Positions 9,279 to 16,895 of a DNA stretch of 64,000 nucleotides are shown one piece after another. This DNA is from SAR202 cluster bacterium AC-647-N09_OGT_505m (GTDB lineage: Bacteria; Chloroflexota; Dehalococcoidia; UBA2985): assembly GCA_009391225.1 (NCBI GenBank), contig VEXC01000002.1, positions 15,639-79,638 on the forward strand, in the 5' to 3' direction. Made by a program: the position numbers and the translations under genes. Numbering within the stretch: the first letter of the stretch is position 1; each line of letters begins with the position of its first letter. The notes under the pieces are model-generated. The model saw nothing but the letters and a program-made list of their open reading frames with translations, ran no database searches and was not told the DNA's origin.

Positions 9279-10130
9279 ATGGTCGAAATAAAGAAGACCC
9301 CAGATGGAATCGAGATTCCCCCGCCGGGGCCAGACGATGTGCTCTACGAAAAAGGTGATGGCTTCGTCCGCATTACCATCAATCGCCCGGCTGTGCTCAA
9401 CGCGATGAATAAGAACGTACAGCGCCTGCTCTATAGTGCACTGGAACGGGCGGATGCCGATGACGAGGTGAAGGCCGTCATTCTCACCGGAGCAGGTCGG
9501 GCCTTCACTGCTGGCGGCGATTTGTATGCCCACCTCTATCCCGACGACGACCCAGCTCCCGGAGGCATGGACGTACAGATGAGGATATGGAACCTCTCAA
9601 AGCCGGTTATCGCAGCGGTCCGGGGCCACGCCGTTGGCCAGGGGTTTGAATTGGCCGGCGTGTGCGATTTTACAATTGCTGCAGAGGACGCGAGGTTCGG
9701 CGAGATCCAGATTCGCCATGGGGGTTCTCCTCCAGTTTTGATTGCACCATTCCTAGTGGGCCTCAAGAGCGCCAAGGAGATTCTTCTACTTGGAGAGCAG
9801 ATTAACGCTCAGAACGCCCTTCGCATGGGCTTGGTAAATCGCGTAGTGCCCGTTGATGACCTTCAGATAGAGGCCGAGGCCATGGCCCGCAAGATAGCCT
9901 CCCTGCCAACTGGTGCTGTGCACAGGAACAAGATGCTAGTGAACCGCGTCTACCAGCTTGCTGGGTTCAAGGAGGCATTGGCATATCGCGATGATCCAGT
10001 GATAGCGGCCGCTCTGGAAAGCGGCGACTCTGACCATGTAGGTAGGGAGCGCCGAAGGATGATTAGCGAGACCGGATGGGGTGCCTTCAAAGAGAACCGG
10101 GATGCTTCCTTCCGTAAGGACGAGACATAA
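9279..10130 (+). CDS. Enoyl-CoA hydratase/isomerase family (crotonase) protein
   Basis: This crotonase-fold acyl-CoA enzyme is probably cytosolic and acts in fatty-acid or aromatic-acid CoA metabolism. The first oxyanion-hole segment is AGRAFTAGGDLYA. The second is GHAVGQGFELAGVCDFTIAAED, where GQGFELA replaces the more usual GGGxELA. FGEIQIRHGGSP follows. At 283 aa the length is typical. The start is well supported by AAGGAGG six bases upstream. The gene stands alone, so whether it hydrates, isomerises or cleaves its substrate cannot be decided. Confidence is high for the family, low for the reaction. Confidence 0.9.
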   Translation: MVEIKKTPDGIEIPPPGPDDVLYEKGDGFVRITINRPAVLNAMNKNVQRLLYSALERADADDEVKAVILTGAGRAFTAGGDLYAHLYPDDDPAPGGMDVQMRIWNLSKPVIAAVRGHAVGQGFELAGVCDFTIAAEDARFGEIQIRHGGSPPVLIAPFLVGLKSAKEILLLGEQINAQNALRMGLVNRVVPVDDLQIEAEAMARKIASLPTGAVHRNKMLVNRVYQLAGFKEALAYRDDPVIAAALESGDSDHVGRERRRMISETGWGAFKENRDASFRKDET

Positions 10131-10278
10131 TCTGCCGCGAGTGGGACCTTCCCTCCGCTCGTATGGTTTTACAAGCTCACCATGAGCGGGGTGGGATGGA
10201 GCGCTTTTTTCAAACCAGGTAATAGGCACCGTGGTGACCTACATCTGATGCCTCAAAGCATCCTCTCCTGGAGGGCTG
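10131..10278. repeat. Eroded intergenic repeat between convergent genes
   Basis: The stretch 10139-10200 (GAGTGGGACC..., CTCCGCTCGTATGG, AAGCTCACCATGAGCGG) resembles the dispersed TCACCACGA/ATGAGCGG repeat. Similar pieces are at 1365-1375 and 18643-18683. It lies between convergent crotonase and leuB genes. No T-tailed terminator is clear. Confidence 0.4.
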
Positions 10279-11394
10279 TTACAGTCTCATGTCACTGACT
10301 ATGCGCTGTCCCATTTCGGCTGTCGTTAGGACATCCCTGGATCCCTCCTCTGCAATGTCCTGGGTCCGATATCCCTGGTTCAAAACGCTCTCTACAGCGG
10401 CCTCTAGGGCGGAAGCCGCATTGGGGTGGCCTAGGGAGTAGCGGAGCATCAGGGCCACGCTCAGGATGGTGGCAATGGGGTTGGCCTTGCCCTGGCCTGC
10501 GATGTCCGGGGCGCTGCCGTGGATTGGTTCATAGAGGCCCAGGGTGCGGCGGTGGCCACCAGTATCCTCACGTGGGATGCCTGCCAGGCTGGAAGAAGGT
10601 AGCATACCCAGGGATCCAGCCAGGATTGCCGCCTCGTCAGTGAGGATATCCCCAAACAGGTTTTCTGCCACCAAGACATCAAACCTGATAGGAGTCCTCA
10701 CCAGAGCCATGGCACAGGAGTCTACCAGCATGTGCTCAAGCTCTACATCTGGGTACTGGCCAGAGAGCTCGATGGCTATCTCTCTCCATAGACGGGAACT
10801 CTCCAGGACGTTGGCCTTGTCCACGGAGGTGAGCTTCTTGCGTCGTCTTCGGGCCAGCTCGAAACCAACTCGCAGAACCCGCTCTATCTCGGCTTCGGTA
10901 TAGCGTAGGGTGTCCACACCTCTTCTGCCCCTGGAGGTCTGCCATCGTTTCTTTGGTCGGGCGAAGTAGAGGCCCCCTGTAAGCTCACGTACCACGAGCA
11001 TGTCTACTCCCTCTAGGACTGAGGGTTTGACGGAGCTGGAGTTCAGCAAGGCTGGGATAACCTTGACCGGGCGCAGGTTGGCGAAGAAACCCAGGGCCTT
11101 GCGTAGACCCAGAATCGCGTCCTCGGGACGGTGTGGAGCCAGTGGGTTGTCCCATTTGGGTCCGCCGACAGCGCCGAACAGGATAGCATCGCTCCTGCGG
11201 GCCAACTCCAAGGCCTCATTGGGCAAGGGGGTCCCCTTCTCGTCAATGGCGATTCCACCCACCTGGCCATACTCCAAATTGAAAGTGGCGTCAGTGAGTT
11301 CCTCCACTCGTTTGAGGGCTCTGACACCCTCAGCCACGACCTCTGGGCCTACGCCGTCGCCTGGGAGAAGTGCAATGTTGAACTGCATATTCAC
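10279..11394 (-). CDS. leuB: 3-isopropylmalate dehydrogenase
   Basis: LeuB catalyses NAD-dependent oxidative decarboxylation of 3-isopropylmalate, the third step of leucine synthesis. Family features are clear: LLPGDGVGPEV at the N-terminus, LFGAVGGPKWD, VVRELTGGLYFARPK, the Lys in TSVDKANVLESSRLW, the metal-binding Asp in DILTDEAA, and the NAD loop YEPIHGSAPDIAGQ. The length of 371 aa is normal. Either the first or third residue (both ATG) could start it. leuA and leuCD are not adjacent. It may be cotranscribed with mazG upstream on the same strand (120-bp gap). Confidence 0.95.
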   Translation of the reverse strand: MNMQFNIALLPGDGVGPEVVAEGVRALKRVEELTDATFNLEYGQVGGIAIDEKGTPLPNEALELARRSDAILFGAVGGPKWDNPLAPHRPEDAILGLRKALGFFANLRPVKVIPALLNSSSVKPSVLEGVDMLVVRELTGGLYFARPKKRWQTSRGRRGVDTLRYTEAEIERVLRVGFELARRRRKKLTSVDKANVLESSRLWREIAIELSGQYPDVELEHMLVDSCAMALVRTPIRFDVLVAENLFGDILTDEAAILAGSLGMLPSSSLAGIPREDTGGHRRTLGLYEPIHGSAPDIAGQGKANPIATILSVALMLRYSLGHPNAASALEAAVESVLNQGYRTQDIAEEGSRDVLTTAEMGQRIVSDMRL

Positions 11395-11514
11395 TACCTT
11401 TCTTTGTCATCTTGGCAGGGCGTGCCCCCTTCGACGGGCTCGGGGCTAGCTCTGTACCCAGATTCGGATGGTGCTGTACTGAATCATAAAGAAGATGTTC
11501 CTATACGTCATAAG
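11395..11514. repeat. Short repeat between mazG and leuB
   Basis: On the minus strand this spacer contains CCCGAGCCCGTCGAAGGGGG (about 11430-11449). It is recognisably a decayed copy of the CCTGAGCCTGTCGAAGGGT intergenic repeat found in many bacterial genomes. No gene is seen. Confidence 0.4.
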
Positions 11515-12297
11515 CTACCCCACTCTTTTCTTGGCCTCCTGCCACAGGGCCTCCTTCTCCTCCATGGACAGGTCGGTGAAGGCAACGTTCCGCTCCCTGC
11601 ACAGGCTCTCCATATCCGTGAAGCGTCTGTGGAACCGCTGGTTGGCGTGACGCAGGGAGTCTTCCGATTGTATGTTAATCCATCTGCCCGTGTTCACTAG
11701 GGAAAAGAGTATGTCTCCCAGTTCCAACTCCTTCTCTTCTTGGCTCTGGGCTTCCTCAAGCTCTTGGAACTCTTCTTTGACCTTCTCCAGCACTCCCTCC
11801 AGACGGTCCCAGTCGAACCCGGCTAGGGATGCCCTGTCTTGGAGGAGCTGAGCATGTGCCAAGGCTGGCAGGTTCCTGGGTATGCTGGACAGGCGGGAGG
11901 ACTCTCCCCGCTCCTTTTGCTTGATGTCCTCCCAGTTGGCCTTTACCTTCTCAGCGGTGAGGGCCTCGGCGGCGCCGAAAATGTGGGGATGCCTGCGGAT
12001 GAGCTTCTCGTTGATAGAGTTGAACACCTCTTGTGGGCCGAAGCTTCCTTCCTCCTGGGCTAGCTGTATATGAAAAGCCACTTGTAGCAGTATGTCTCCT
12101 AGCTCCTCGGCCAAGTTCTTGGAATCCCCGCTATCGATGGCCTCCATAAGCTCGTAGCACTCCTCCAGTAGGTTACGCTTGAGGGACTGGTGAGTCTGCT
12201 CCCGGTCCCAGGGGCAGCCGCCAGGGCCCAGTAGCCGGGCTACCACCTTCTCCAGGGACTGATACGTTTCTAAGTCTTGAATGTCCTGGCTATCCAC
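11515..12297 (-). CDS. mazG: MazG, nucleoside triphosphate pyrophosphohydrolase
   Basis: MazG hydrolyses NTPs and dNTPs to monophosphate plus PPi in the cytosol and helps clear aberrant nucleotides. The protein has two tandem MazG domains. The first contains GGCPWDREQTHQSLKRNLLEE and the metal-binding EECYELMEAI...EELGDILLQV. The second has EEFQELEEAQ...ELGDILFSLVN. The 260-aa length matches E. coli MazG. The start is a GTG (12297). It is divergent from lexA, with 244 bp between them. Confidence 0.93.
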   Translation of the reverse strand: MDSQDIQDLETYQSLEKVVARLLGPGGCPWDREQTHQSLKRNLLEECYELMEAIDSGDSKNLAEELGDILLQVAFHIQLAQEEGSFGPQEVFNSINEKLIRRHPHIFGAAEALTAEKVKANWEDIKQKERGESSRLSSIPRNLPALAHAQLLQDRASLAGFDWDRLEGVLEKVKEEFQELEEAQSQEEKELELGDILFSLVNTGRWINIQSEDSLRHANQRFHRRFTDMESLCRERNVAFTDLSMEEKEALWQEAKKRVG

Positions 12298-12450
12298 AGC
12301 TTTTCGCCTTTCTATAGCTTACTCGGTGATTATATGGAAGGTTGAAGCTGGGAGCAAGGGTAACTTTTTTGTTTTGTCCCTAGAGCCTTGTCTCAGCGAC
12401 CAACACTGATGGTGAAACCCCTGGGGTTAAATGCCGTGGTATTTGAGCAT

Positions 12451-12474
12451 AGGTGCAGGACGAGTCCTGCACCT
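12451..12474. promoter_or_regulatory. Perfect 24-bp palindrome upstream of lexA
   Basis: AGGTGCAGGAC (12451-12461) and its exact reverse complement (12464-12474) are separated by GA. The palindrome ends four bases before a TTGACA -35 element for lexA and lies in the mazG-lexA divergent region. It could bind a dimeric regulator or form a hairpin. Its sequence is unrelated to the SOS box. Confidence 0.65.
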
Positions 12475-12478
12475 GGCA

Positions 12479-12507
12479 TTGACAAGGGTTAACGCCTGTG
12501 CTAACGT
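12479..12507 (+). promoter_or_regulatory. Predicted lexA promoter
   Basis: A perfect -35 TTGACA (12479-12484) is followed after 17 bp by a weaker -10 TAACGT (12502-12507). It lies about 35-60 bp before the lexA start codon. The SOS box follows immediately, so LexA binding would block transcription initiation. Confidence 0.6.
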
Positions 12508-12513
12508 TTTGCA

Positions 12514-12525
12514 GAACATACGTTC
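12514..12525 (+). promoter_or_regulatory. LexA (SOS) box of the GAAC-N4-GTTC type
   Basis: GAACATACGTTC is an exact match to the GAACNNNNGTTC core of the Bacillus-type SOS box. It is positioned between the predicted -10 and the ribosome binding site (GAGGAG, 12529-12534) of lexA, which fits autorepression. It differs from the Proteobacterial CTGT-N8-ACAG operator. Confidence 0.8.
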
Positions 12526-12541
12526 ACTGAGGAGTGATACC

Positions 12542-13189
12542 TTGTCGAAAAAAGGGCTTAACGCAAGGCAGCAACAGATTCTGGAGTTCATCCAGCTGTT
12601 TGATGAGGAGCGGAGCTATCCTCCCACCATTCGAAACATTCAGCAGGCCTGTAACATAAGTTCCACTTCCGTGGTGGACTATAATTTGCACATCCTTGAG
12701 CGAGAGGGATACATACACCGGGACAGAGAGGTGTCCAGGGGGATTGAGGTCCTTGGAGGGAGTAAGAATCTTAGTTCTGGCGCAAGAGTCTCTGTGTTGG
12801 GCTATATCGCCGCAGGTGAGCCGGTTCCGGTGCCGACCGAGGAGTCCTGGGGGGCCACAGAGCCCTTGGATGTCCTGGATCTCCCGCAGGAGTTTCTGGG
12901 TAATGCCAAAGATGTTTATGCCCTGCGGGTGAAGGGTACTTCCATGATAGATGCCCTGGTAGATGATGGAGATGTGGTGATTGTGGAGCCTGTGGACTCT
13001 GTCCAGGATGGCGATATGGTGGTTGCCTGGCTCCAGGTGGAGAAGGAGGTTACCCTAAAGCGTCTGTATCGGGAAGAGGGACTCATACGGCTACAGCCGG
13101 CAAACTCCACAATGGAACCCATATACGTGGATCCGGACAACATAGAAGTTCAGGGCAAAGTGGTGGCCGTTCTCCGCAACACCATTTGA
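12542..13189 (+). CDS. lexA: LexA, SOS-response repressor and autoprotease
   Basis: LexA represses DNA-repair genes and cleaves itself when RecA filaments form. The N-terminal winged helix contains RQQQILEFIQLF and the recognition helix around SYPPTIRNIQQAC. The Ala-Gly cleavage site is in GYIAAGEPVP. The catalytic Ser is in VKGTSMIDALVDDGDVV and the Lys in EVTLKRLY. The TTG at 12542 is chosen because GAGGAG lies seven bases upstream and the protein then begins LSKKGLNARQQQ like other LexAs (215 aa). A longer frame from 12431 would run through the promoter and SOS box. Confidence 0.95.
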   Translation: MSKKGLNARQQQILEFIQLFDEERSYPPTIRNIQQACNISSTSVVDYNLHILEREGYIHRDREVSRGIEVLGGSKNLSSGARVSVLGYIAAGEPVPVPTEESWGATEPLDVLDLPQEFLGNAKDVYALRVKGTSMIDALVDDGDVVIVEPVDSVQDGDMVVAWLQVEKEVTLKRLYREEGLIRLQPANSTMEPIYVDPDNIEVQGKVVAVLRNTI

Positions 13190-13309
13190 CCCTCTCTGGC
13201 CCATTCTCTAGGTCAGTCGGTACCCCTTTCCAGGTTGCTAGGATCTTCACCGTGATACAATAGGGATAAAGGAGAACTCCACAATACCGACGCAAGGGGG
13301 TCTGATGTC

Positions 13310-13765
13310 ATGCCAAGAGGAAAGACTTACTGGATGGTGACCAGCTCCCTGGAGAACTTTCATATCACCCGTGGCCTGGATTTCACCATACAAGGTATGA
13401 TGTTGCGTCAGCGCCGCAAGGCGCAGCGCATGGAGCCTGGGGACAGGATTTTGTACTACATCACGGGTGTTCAGCGGTTTGGGGCAACGGTAACAGTCAC
13501 CTCCAAGTGCACCGAAGACCACAAGCAGATATGGAGGAGTGAAGGAAAGGCAGACGACTTTCCTTGGAGAGTGGAGATTAAGGCAGATGCCGTCCTTGGA
13601 GATAATCAATTCCTAGATGCCAGAGAGATAGGGCCACGTATGGAGTACGTACGGAGATGGCCTCCGGAGCACTGGCCCCTGGCCTTTCAGGGCAATTTAC
13701 ATATTCTGCCCAAGAGCGACTTCGAGCTTCTGGAGCAGGAGATGAAAAGAGTGACCTCTAAGTAG
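13310..13765 (+). CDS. EVE-domain (PUA-like, UPF0310/DUF55) protein
   Basis: EVE domains belong to the PUA/YTH-like superfamily and are thought to bind modified bases in DNA or RNA. This 151-aa protein is a single EVE domain. It begins with YWMVTSSLENFHITRG and has ERMEPGDRILYYITG-like and RRWPPEHWPLAFQGNLH segments that mark the family. An AAGGGGG stretch nine bases before the ATG can serve as ribosome binding site. The role in the cell is not settled. It lies downstream of lexA but separated by 120 bp. Confidence 0.85.
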   Translation: MPRGKTYWMVTSSLENFHITRGLDFTIQGMMLRQRRKAQRMEPGDRILYYITGVQRFGATVTVTSKCTEDHKQIWRSEGKADDFPWRVEIKADAVLGDNQFLDAREIGPRMEYVRRWPPEHWPLAFQGNLHILPKSDFELLEQEMKRVTSK

Positions 13766-13784
13766 GCTGCTTCTGAGAGATTCT

Positions 13785-13820
13785 CGGTCTCCTGCTAGTC
13801 CGTCTACCTCTCGGAGACCG
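13785..13820. terminator. Hairpin between convergent genes (possible terminator)
   Basis: CGGTCTCC (13785-13792) pairs perfectly with GGAGACCG (13813-13820) across a 20-nt loop. It lies between the convergent EVE and aldo/keto reductase genes. It lacks a T run, so a terminator role is only a guess. Confidence 0.35.
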
Positions 13821-13828
13821 ATGTTCGC

Positions 13829-14803
13829 TCAGGTGGGGTCTTCCAGATAGAAGTTGTGGTCGTACAGGCAGTCTATACGCTCCAGTACATCGGCACTCAT
13901 CTTTGGGGTCTCAGGTGCGAGGGCGAACTCTCTCAGTTGCTCCTGGTTAGTGATGTTCGGGAGAATGGAGGCGATGGACCTGCTGGCAAGTGCAAACTGT
14001 ATGGCTACCTGGCCTATGGTGGCATCGGTTTCCTGAGTCAAGAAGTCCAGGAGTTCCATATTCTCGAGGAGGGTGTCTAGCCAGGCTTGTCTTCGATGAT
14101 TAGAGGGAGTGAATACAGTGTACTTGTCGTAGGTGCCGTCCAGCATCCCTGACGCGTGGGGGATTCTGGACAGCAGCCCTGTGCCCTCCTCCTCTGCGAT
14201 TGGGAAGAACTTTCTGGCAGGCTCCTGCTCAATAATGCTATAGATTATCTGCATTGAAGAGACCTTTCGCTTCCTCATAGACGCCTCTCCTTCTTCAAGC
14301 CAGCCGATGTCTGGCCCCAGGGCAGAGCCGTAGTAGCGAATCTTCCCTTCCTGTACTAATGCCTCCAGCGTCTCAAAGAGGTCGTCGCTCTCTATCGTTT
14401 CCAGTCGTGGGTGATGGAGCTGGTATAGGTCTATATGGTCGGTATTCAGGCGTCGCAGGCTCTGCTCGCAGGCGTACCTTACAAAGGACGGTGAAAAGTC
14501 CTGTGGGTTATTACGGCGTCCCTCTCTCTCTACGTGGGTGTAAAAGTCATAGCCGAATTTGGTCCCTAGGAGGATACTGTTACGTTGCTTGCCGAAGGCC
14601 TTGGCCAAAATCTCCTCGCCGTAGCCTTCGCCGTAGGTGTCCCCGGTGTCAAAGAAGTTGATCCCCAGGTCCAGCGCCTCGCTGAGGAGGGCTATACTAT
14701 CTCTCTCTTCCAGTTGGCCCCACCAGCCCGTGCTGACTGTCCATACGCCGAAGCCAATCTCGGAAACCTCCAGGTCAGTTTTTCCTAAATTGCGGTACTT
14801 CAA
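13829..14803 (-). CDS. Aldo/keto reductase family oxidoreductase
   Basis: This NAD(P)H-dependent reductase has a cytosolic (beta/alpha)8 barrel. The catalytic tetrad can be read: Asp and Tyr in FFDTGDTYGEGYGE, Lys in GTKFGYDF and His in LYQLHHPRL. The C-terminal part has the cofactor-binding segment typical of the family. A frame is open from ATG 14827, but AGGAGGT directly precedes TTG 14803. From there the protein reads as the family usually starts (KYRNLGKTDLEVSEIGFG), so 14803 is favoured. The substrate is unknown. Confidence 0.88.
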   Translation of the reverse strand: MKYRNLGKTDLEVSEIGFGVWTVSTGWWGQLEERDSIALLSEALDLGINFFDTGDTYGEGYGEEILAKAFGKQRNSILLGTKFGYDFYTHVEREGRRNNPQDFSPSFVRYACEQSLRRLNTDHIDLYQLHHPRLETIESDDLFETLEALVQEGKIRYYGSALGPDIGWLEEGEASMRKRKVSSMQIIYSIIEQEPARKFFPIAEEEGTGLLSRIPHASGMLDGTYDKYTVFTPSNHRRQAWLDTLLENMELLDFLTQETDATIGQVAIQFALASRSIASILPNITNQEQLREFALAPETPKMSADVLERIDCLYDHNFYLEDPT

Positions 14804-15119
14804 CTTACCTCCTGATGAGCTGACCATGTCGTGTATATGTTTATCATCTGTGCTTCAACCGCAGCCCCGGCGATTGAAGACTTGTGCCAAGGCAACGGGA
14901 GAGGAATTTACATGTTATCATAGTGTGGCTATTCAGCCCCGTCGACATTTTGGAGTAAGGTTCCAAAAGCCTCTCTCCGGCACCGATGATTCTGAAGAGG
15001 AATATAAGGGCTAACAGCGTAGTGGGCTCAAATATAGTGTGTCTTGTGGACATTGGCCTGCCGCGTATTGTCTGGGCCAGTATGACACACGGCGGAAAGG
15101 TATTGCAGAGGTGGAGCAG

Positions 15120-15557
15120 ATGAACTGTCCGAGATGTCAGACGGCACTATCCATGGAGAACTACAAAGGTGTGGAAGTGGACCGGTGCGCAAGCTGCAAA
15201 GGTATGTGGCTGGAGTACCATGAACTGGATCAACTAGAGGATAAGGAACTGAATGAGTATGATGTGAAAGGGTCACTGATGTTCCGCTCCTATCAGGGCG
15301 ATCTTCACTGTCCTACCTGTGGAAGTGGAATGCAGATGTTCCACTACCGTGCGTACGACTTAGAGTTGGACTTCTGTCCCAACGAGCATGGGTTCTGGCT
15401 GGATAGCGGTGAGGAGAAGCGTGTACTGGAGGTAATGAAACAGCGGATTAAGGACCTGAAGCGCTCCTCCAATGCCGAGGTGGAGTGGGCTGATATGCTG
15501 AAACGCTTCAAGTCCAGAGGTTTTGCAGATCGCATAAAGGGGATGTTCCGCCGCTAG
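15120..15557 (+). CDS. Zinc-ribbon (zf-TFIIB-type) protein
   Basis: This small 145-aa protein has two TFIIB-like zinc ribbons. The first is CPRC near residue 3 with CASCKGMWLEYHELDQLE, and the second is CPTCGSGMQ with CPNEHGFWLDSGEEKRV. The xGxWLDxxE pattern following the second Cys pair is diagnostic. A basic C-terminal tail rich in Lys/Arg (FKSRGFADRIKGMFRR) follows. The frame is open further upstream (15039), but the ATG at 15120 has a GGAG just before it and matches family starts. Nucleic-acid or protein binding is likely. The precise role is unknown. Confidence 0.8.
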   Translation: MNCPRCQTALSMENYKGVEVDRCASCKGMWLEYHELDQLEDKELNEYDVKGSLMFRSYQGDLHCPTCGSGMQMFHYRAYDLELDFCPNEHGFWLDSGEEKRVLEVMKQRIKDLKRSSNAEVEWADMLKRFKSRGFADRIKGMFRR

Positions 15558-15836
15558 CCATATATCCGACCCTTCTGGTTCCCTAGGGCTTCAGTGGACG
15601 CTCTATGTACCGAATTGGTACGTGGAACTCTCCGTTTGCCATTTCTTATGTGGGGTGTATTTGAGGCCCGCAGCGCACGTCACTCTGAGCCAGCCTACGG
15701 CGGGCTCAGAAGGTGGTGTGGGAGAATATCCCACCAATCAGATGCTTCACGGAGTTTACACCGAGTACAGCCGAAGGGTTCAGTATGACAGATTGTGGTG
15801 CCCATTATTCTACGAATTAGCGAGATAGGACAGTCT
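15558..15836. repeat. Spacer rich in eroded repeat copies
   Basis: The stretch 15680-15790 holds CACTCTGAGCCAGCCTACGG, GGGCTCAGAAGG and, near 15769-15790, GCCGAAGGGTTCAGTATGAC. All are variants of the CTGAGCGAAGCGAAGGGT-type dispersed repeat. No protein or RNA gene is seen. The methyltransferase ribosome binding site (AGGA) lies at the right end. Confidence 0.45.
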
Positions 15837-16463
15837 ATGCTGGACATGGATAGCTTGAGGCCCATCAGGGGTCATCCGGGAGTGGGGATGGAAGAGAGGT
15901 TCATGCGCCGCTTCCCTAGGCTGGGGGCACGGCTGTATGATTTTCAGGCCCGTTTCACCCTGGGCAGTATGTACCGTGATGTAGCAAAGGAAATTGCGGG
16001 CTACATCGACAGTGGCGCAGTCCTAGATGTGGGAACAGGGCCTGGATTCCTGCCTCTAGAATTGGCCCGAGTGTCCAACAATCTTGTCGTCACGGGGATT
16101 GACCTGTCTCAGGGGATGATAGAATTGGCCAGAAGAAAGGCTCGCAAGGAGTGCATGGAGTCCAAGGTTGCTTTTCTTCTCGGCGATGCCACCGCTCTGC
16201 CAGTGCCATATGACTCATTTGACATGGTGGTGACTACATTGAGCGTGCACCACTGGTCAGACCAGCGAAAGGGTATCATGGAACTTCATCGTGTCATGAA
16301 GCCCGGGGGTGTAACTTGGGTCTATGACATGTATAGTGACGGCATTCTGCAGGCCTTTGAAGAGCTTATAGGGTTATCACCCTTCAAGGAGTATGAGATG
16401 AGCCGTGTCAAGTACTCGAAGTGGGGCCCAGGTGATGGCCTGCTCAAGATAGAGCTGAGATAG
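15837..16463 (+). CDS. Class I SAM-dependent methyltransferase
   Basis: The SAM-binding motif I is VLDVGTGPGFLPLELA, motif II falls in VVTGIDLSQGMIELAR, and the LLGDATALPVPYDSFDMVV segment is the usual Methyltransf_11 motif. The post-motif MELHRVMKPGGVTWVYDMYS also fits. Of the possible starts, ATG 15837 (MLDMDSL) follows an AGGA box and gives 208 aa. The frame opens at 15795. The acceptor substrate cannot be predicted. Neighbours give no pathway clue. Confidence 0.85.
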   Translation: MLDMDSLRPIRGHPGVGMEERFMRRFPRLGARLYDFQARFTLGSMYRDVAKEIAGYIDSGAVLDVGTGPGFLPLELARVSNNLVVTGIDLSQGMIELARRKARKECMESKVAFLLGDATALPVPYDSFDMVVTTLSVHHWSDQRKGIMELHRVMKPGGVTWVYDMYSDGILQAFEELIGLSPFKEYEMSRVKYSKWGPGDGLLKIELR

Positions 16464-16489
16464 ATGGGTATTTTGATTATCGGTTACCA

Positions 16490-16518
16490 TTGACGCAACG
16501 ATTTATCATACGTAGGAT
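16490..16518 (+). promoter_or_regulatory. Predicted proS promoter
   Basis: TTGACG (16490-16495) and TAGGAT (16513-16518) are separated by 17 bp. If used, transcription would start near 16525 and give a leader of about 370 nt before proS. That is long enough to hold regulatory RNA structure. Confidence 0.45.
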
Positions 16519-16895
16519 GAGTCCCATTAACTGGAGATTTTGATCTAACAACTCCTCTCTGGCTACGATGAACGTCCTTGGCTGATTATCAGTGTGGGTG
16601 CTGACTGCATAGCACTATTCACTCTCTTTTGCATGCCCTGGGGCCACGTAGACCTTTCTACTGCCGACGGCTTATGCTGCTTCTTCTGCACCCAGTCTCC
16701 TGCAAGGCCTTGTACTTCTTCAGGGTCTTCTCCATCCCCCTGGGCTACGGCGGTTGGGTTGAAAGTGAAGATTATCGTAGCCACGGGCTGGCTTCGGTAC
16801 CTTGAGGTGATACAGTCGCTGCTGGGCATTTCTCTCATCGCCCCGTTTCTGGTAACCTTTACCTGTAAAATGCCCAGGTAGGAGAGACCCAAACC
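16519..16895 (+). promoter_or_regulatory. Long proS leader with paired structure next to the ribosome binding site
   Basis: CTGGGCATTT (16822-16831) pairs perfectly with AAATGCCCAG (16868-16877). An inner hairpin GGTAA/TTACC lies at 16851-16863. The right arm ends directly before the proS ribosome binding site (GTAGGAG, 16878-16884), so folding could gate translation. I looked for a T-box (GGGTGGNACCGCG) and did not find one. Antisense frames cover this stretch but look non-coding. Confidence 0.4.

Noticed and set aside
12431..12541. Longer LexA start
   Set aside because: It would place the SOS box, promoter and ribosome binding site inside the coding region, and the extra residues are unlike LexA.
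16519..16895. T-box riboswitch before proS
   Set aside because: I searched for the GGGTGGNACCGCG core and its terminator/antiterminator and found neither.
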